From Syntrophaceae bacterium (lineage in GTDB: Bacteria > Desulfobacterota > SM23-61), in NCBI GenBank assembly GCA_003154025.1, contig PMCE01000240.1, forward strand, positions 1 through 8,552: a DNA stretch of 8,552 nt, written 5' to 3'. This document shows, one piece after another, positions 5,920-8,552 of this stretch (positions are counted from its first letter, which is position 1; the number at the start of each line of letters is the position of its first letter). The position numbers and the translations under genes were made by a program. The notes beneath the pieces were generated by a model, which was not told the DNA's origin, made no database searches, and saw nothing but the letters and a program-made list of their open reading frames with translations.

Positions 5920-6837
5920 TCAGAATCCGCTGAACGGCACCGGTATGAAAGTCAGGATAAATACGGCAATCGTCAGCCACCCGATGATCTTCCTCTTGCG
6001 GTCCAGGGGAACCCACCATTCCACGGGCGGAGGATGGCGAAAGCCCATGATCAAGAGGAGTACCCCCCAGACCAGCCATCCTTCCCAACCCAAGACCCCC
6101 AAAGCCAGAAGGCCGATAAAAACGAATTTGGATATCCTGTTCTGCCGCTCTCCCAGGAGGGCATAGACCACATGGCCCCCATCCAATTGACCCACGGGCA
6201 GAAGGTTCAGGGAAGTTACCAGAAGGCCGATCCAGCCGGCAAAACCCACGGGATGAATCACCACATCATGCCCGGGAGGGATGGGCCCCACCACCACCCA
6301 GTTGATCAGCCAAAGAAGAATGGAATCTCCCAGAGTCGTGCCGACCTGCCCTTCGATCGGCTTTACTTCTGAAAGACTAAGACCCAACGCGACCAGGGGA
6401 ATCGAGACCACCACCCCCACCAACGGGCCGGCGGCCCCGATGTCCAGGAGCATCTTCCGGTCTCGGGCCGGGGAGCGCATCTTGATGAAGGCCCCGAATG
6501 TCCCGATAAAGGAAGGGGCGGGAATAAAGTAAGGCAGGGTTACATCGACTCCATGTCTCCTGGCCACCAGGTAATGGCCCAGTTCGTGGGCCAGGAGAAT
6601 CCCCATCAGGGCAAAGGCAAAGGGGAACCCTTTGGGAATCTGCCCGGGGTTGGTGATGGGATTTACCCCTTCCTGCAAGGCCCCTGCAAGGACTGTGGTA
6701 ATGAAGGTCAGGAAAAAGAGCACCAGGTTCCAGATGACCCTAGGCTTGCGAGGAGGAACGGCGGGAGCCGGCTCCCCATCCCAGGTCCCGGAGGGAACTT
6801 CTTTATTGCGGAATGGCCAAAACTCTCGAAAGCTCAT
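5920..6837 (-). CDS. M50 family site-2 protease, integral membrane
   Basis: A 305-residue intramembrane zinc metalloprotease. HELGH at 84-88 supplies two zinc ligands and the catalytic Glu85; NLLPVGQLDGGH at 211-222 supplies the third ligand Asp219. HGVDVTLPYFIPAP at 95-108 and GTFGAFIKM at 112-120 are typical of the soluble-loop group related to plant EGY and cyanobacterial S2P proteins, and no PDZ domain interrupts the sequence. Hydrophobic spans lie at about 34-53, 73-93, 131-153, 196-213, 236-265 and 284-301. The first 33 residues are polar and proline-rich, likely cytosolic. Such proteases cleave membrane-bound substrates, often anti-sigma factors; no anti-sigma gene is in the window. 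It starts 18 bp after the stop of the disrupted upstream ORF. Its ribosome site is only a purine run (AAGAAGAG). Confidence 0.93.
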   Translation of the reverse strand: MSFREFWPFRNKEVPSGTWDGEPAPAVPPRKPRVIWNLVLFFLTFITTVLAGALQEGVNPITNPGQIPKGFPFAFALMGILLAHELGHYLVARRHGVDVTLPYFIPAPSFIGTFGAFIKMRSPARDRKMLLDIGAAGPLVGVVVSIPLVALGLSLSEVKPIEGQVGTTLGDSILLWLINWVVVGPIPPGHDVVIHPVGFAGWIGLLVTSLNLLPVGQLDGGHVVYALLGERQNRISKFVFIGLLALGVLGWEGWLVWGVLLLIMGFRHPPPVEWWVPLDRKRKIIGWLTIAVFILTFIPVPFSGF

Positions 6838-6855
6838 CTCTTCTTAGAACTCTCC

Positions 6856-7374
6856 CTACCCTTCAAACTTCTTCTGCTGGGATTCCAGGAAGAAGGCTAC
6901 GGCCTCCTTGAACTGGTCATCCCCGAACAGTTTCTCCCGTCCATGAAAATACTCGCAGGGAGAAAGGGGCTTGGCGAAACTCTCGATATCCATTTGGATC
7001 CGTTCCAATTCCTCGCGAAATTTTCCATTCTCCATGGGATCATCCTTCTCCATGACGGGCCAGATGGGAATAGGCCCATAGGGCTCGCTCCGCCGGCGGA
7101 AAGGTGCGCATTCCTGCTTCCAGTAAAGCCTTCCGGGATGCCCTTGGTCGAAGAGCCCCTGATGAAAACCCTTCCCGGCTCATAGCCCCGAGGAATTTCC
7201 ACCAGGGCAATGGAATGGGACTGAAAAATCGCGGACAAATCCCTCGGGCGGTTCAAAAGAAAGACTCCACTCCCCGATGGGCTGGCCCAAAAATCCTGGG
7301 GGAAGAAAGGGTAAGGGAACGCCCATCGCTCTCCTTCTTCTAAAATATCAAATAGGGGGGGCCCCAGGCAACAT
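6856..7374 (-). pseudogene. Frame-disrupted gene of unknown function
   Basis: Three pieces on the minus strand join into one protein-like product of about 170 residues if two single-base shifts are allowed. The start ATG (7372-7374) has GAGG 6 nt upstream, but in the given sequence it meets a TGA after nine codons, just past a run of seven G (7355-7361, plus strand). Dropping one base of that run opens a frame through DILEEGERW, PRDLSAIF and EIPRGYEPG. Near 7180-7190 a one-base gain at a GGG run moves into the last frame, with RLYWKQECAPF, YGPIPIWPV and a final 65-residue acidic/amphipathic tail ending at 6856. The two shifts compensate. No known domain is recognised; no signal peptide or membrane span. 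It may be a decaying gene, or an intact gene with homopolymer sequencing errors. It would be the first gene of the protease-MBL-acetyltransferase-glycosyltransferase unit. Confidence 0.5.
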
Positions 7375-7407
7375 GAAATTCCTCTTTCTCCCAGGTACCT
7401 TTTATGC

Positions 7408-7436
7408 TTGAATTATTTACAGGCCTGCTATATAAA
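7408..7436 (+). promoter_or_regulatory. Sigma-70-type promoter for cvpA unit
   Basis: TTGAAT (7408-7413), a 17-bp spacer and TATAAA (7431-7436). Transcription would begin near 7443, leaving about a dozen bases that hold just the ribosome site GAGGGG before the ATG at 7455. This placement argues against the longer in-frame start at 7404. The same 80-bp gap must also hold the divergent promoter of the minus-strand unit, for which I could not pick convincing hexamers. Confidence 0.6.
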
Positions 7437-7454
7437 AACTCCAGAGGGGACAGC

Positions 7455-8024
7455 ATGAACGCTCTGGATATCATCTTCCTCGTCCTCACGGGGGCCTCGG
7501 TCATCTACAGCCTGATCCGGGGTTTGACGCGGGAAATCTTCTCTTTCCTGGCCGTCGTCCTCGGCTTTTTCGGAGCCAGCTACGGGCACTCCTGGGTAGC
7601 CGAATGGCTGAAACGCTGGGTGCACCAGGAAACCCTGGCCCAGATTCTCGGCTTTGTCTTCCTCTTTTTGTTCGTTGCCCTGGCAGTCAGTTTGCTGGGA
7701 AGGCTGCTTTCCGGGATTATTCACAAGGGTGGCCTAGGCTGGGCCGATCGAATGGGAGGGGCTGCTTTCGGCTTCCTCAAGGCGGTTCTTCTCATCGCCA
7801 TCATCCTTCTCGTGCTCACGGCCTTTCTGCCGCCCAAGAGTGAATTCCTTCTCGAATCGAAGGTGTCTCCTGCTGCCCTGGCCTTGGCCCGGGGGCTATC
7901 CTTTCTGGTCCCCGAAAAGTTTCATGTTCTCTATGAGCAAAAAGAAAAAGAACTCAAGAGATATTGGGCCGGCCGGGATTTTCCCCTGGAAAAAACAGAG
8001 AGAAAAGGATTGAAAAAGCTATGA
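7455..8024 (+). CDS. cvpA: CvpA family membrane protein
   Basis: A 189-residue inner-membrane protein of the colicin V production (CvpA) family. The opening MNALDIIFLVLTGASVIYSL is typical: the N-terminal span holds an Asp and leads to a conserved IRGLTREIFS loop at 21-30. Further spans lie at about 28-45, 62-86 and 102-124, with the conserved GGLGWADRMGGAAFGFLKA at 92-110. The last 55 residues are charged and cytosolic. In E. coli CvpA is needed for colicin V export and envelope stress tolerance; the molecular role is unsettled. The ATG at 7455 has GAGGGG 5 nt upstream; an in-frame ATG at 7404 would overlap the promoter and was not used. The stop overlaps the next start by 4 bp (ATGA, 8021-8024). 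Confidence 0.92.
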   Translation: MNALDIIFLVLTGASVIYSLIRGLTREIFSFLAVVLGFFGASYGHSWVAEWLKRWVHQETLAQILGFVFLFLFVALAVSLLGRLLSGIIHKGGLGWADRMGGAAFGFLKAVLLIAIILLVLTAFLPPKSEFLLESKVSPAALALARGLSFLVPEKFHVLYEQKEKELKRYWAGRDFPLEKTERKGLKKL

Positions 8025-8452
8025 ACGGATTCTTTTGCCTCGGAAAAAGGAATGGGCCGGCCCGCAGAGATGTGGGTCTGACGACCTCGGGTTGTCTGTT
8101 CTTTTTAATCCTCCTGATACTTCTTGGTTTAGGGGGTTACAGGGTCGCCGCAGCGTATTGGGAGTACTACCAGGCGCGGGAGCAGGTACGGGAAGTCCTG
8201 ACTTGGGCCGTAGCCGGGGGGGCCAAAGAAGAAGCCTCCATTGCTCAGAGGGTCATATCCACGATGAAAGAGGAAACTGCCCTTCCCATTGCCCCGCGCA
8301 ACGTTCGCGTTACCCAGACCTCCACCGAGATGACGATCAGCGTCTCTTGGACCCGGGACCTTGATTTCTTTGTCTATGTCTACCCCATGGATTTTGAAGT
8401 CCGTCTGACCGAGATTAAGCGATGGGGAGGCAGAGGGCTGGTCATAAAATGA
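8021..8452 (+). CDS. Small membrane-anchored protein, DUF4845-like
   Basis: A 143-residue protein. Residues 1-22 are basic, followed by one hydrophobic span at about 24-45 and then AYWEYYQAREQVREVL at 45-60, so the bulk (about 95 residues) faces outside the cytoplasm by the positive-inside rule. That layout, with an aromatic YWEYY just after the span and a mixed alpha/beta tail, resembles DUF4845 proteins; the family call is tentative and no function is known for it. The start ATG overlaps the cvpA stop, and its own stop overlaps another ATG (8449-8452), so three ORFs appear translationally coupled. The longer reading frame opening at 7964 lies inside cvpA and was dropped. Lack of a clear ribosome site supports coupling. 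Confidence 0.75.
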   Translation: MNGFFCLGKRNGPARRDVGLTTSGCLFFLILLILLGLGGYRVAAAYWEYYQAREQVREVLTWAVAGGAKEEASIAQRVISTMKEETALPIAPRNVRVTQTSTEMTISVSWTRDLDFFVYVYPMDFEVRLTEIKRWGGRGLVIK

Positions 8453-8552
8453 AAGCTCGAGGGTCCGGGAGTCGGCATAGATTAGGAACCACCCGGGCGG
8501 GGGAGGAGTTGCGCGCAGGTCGAAAGACAGGGGGTGAACACAAGGAAAGCAG
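8449..8552 (+). CDS. Possible start of a further gene, cut by window end
   Basis: ATG at 8449-8451 overlaps the preceding stop as ATGA, and the frame stays open for 34 codons to the end of the window. The visible product is very rich in Arg, Gly and Ser and does not look like a typical folded N-terminus, so it may be spurious. A GTG at 8534-8536 in another frame, after a purine-rich AAGACAGGGG stretch, would begin Met-Asn-Thr-Arg-Lys-Ala and could be the real next start. cvpA genes are often followed by mutS2, which would fit either reading, but nothing here proves it. Confidence 0.25.
   Translation, partial: MKARGSGSRHRLGTTRAGEELRAGRKTGGEHKES

Noticed and set aside
5825..6088. N-terminal extension of the MBL hydrolase
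   Set aside because: The extension reads through the end of the protease gene in another frame and is not protein-like; family members begin at the MKVELKRLEVG region.
7404..7454. Longer CvpA start at 7404
   Set aside because: It would overlap the TTGAAT/TATAAA promoter and has no ribosome site, while the ATG at 7455 has GAGGGG and matches the family N-terminus.

Overview
This is a GC-rich bacterial chromosomal window, densely coded, with short or overlapping gene junctions and no mobile-element, phage or CRISPR genes. No taxonomic marker is present. The combination of a CelD-type acetyltransferase, a GT4 glycosyltransferase of the MshA/sucrose-phosphate-synthase type, an M50 site-2 protease, a CvpA protein and degenerate palindromic intergenic repeats is what one sees in deltaproteobacterial (Desulfobacterota-like) genomes. 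That placement is an inference.

Layout. (1) 42-1629, minus strand: an alpha/beta hydrolase followed 22 bp later by an unrecognised 263-residue protein with a GNAT-like central stretch. (2) 1630-2135: a divergent intergenic region. It has a fair minus-strand promoter for the hydrolase, a near-consensus plus-strand promoter (TTGACA, 17 bp, TATACC), and about 210 bp dense in hairpins with a long-range closing stem. This looks like a structured RNA, possibly 6S RNA or a regulatory leader. (3) 2136-2915, plus strand: an inositol-monophosphatase (SuhB) family gene. (4) 2924-3004: an imperfect inverted repeat between convergent genes, reaching into the stop codon of the next gene. (5) 3003-7374, minus strand: a likely operon read right to left. 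It starts with a frame-disrupted unknown gene, then an M50 site-2 protease, a 95-bp gap with a second small repeat, a glyoxalase-II-like metallo-beta-lactamase, a CelD-type acetyltransferase (stop and start codons abut) and a GT4 glycosyltransferase (4-bp ATGA overlap). (6) 7408-8552, plus strand: a good promoter, cvpA, a small single-membrane-span protein coupled by ATGA, and a second ATGA junction leading to an ORF that runs off the window.

How it works together. The acetyltransferase and glycosyltransferase are translationally coupled, so they probably act in one glycoconjugate or saccharide modification pathway. The MBL hydrolase may share their transcript. An inositol-phosphatase-family gene lies next door in convergent orientation. 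An MshA-like glycosyltransferase, an acetyltransferase and an MBL thioesterase-like enzyme resemble part of a low-molecular-weight thiol pathway, but the deacetylase and cysteine ligase are not here, so this is only a hypothesis. The best candidate for something undescribed is the structured RNA upstream of the SuhB-family gene.
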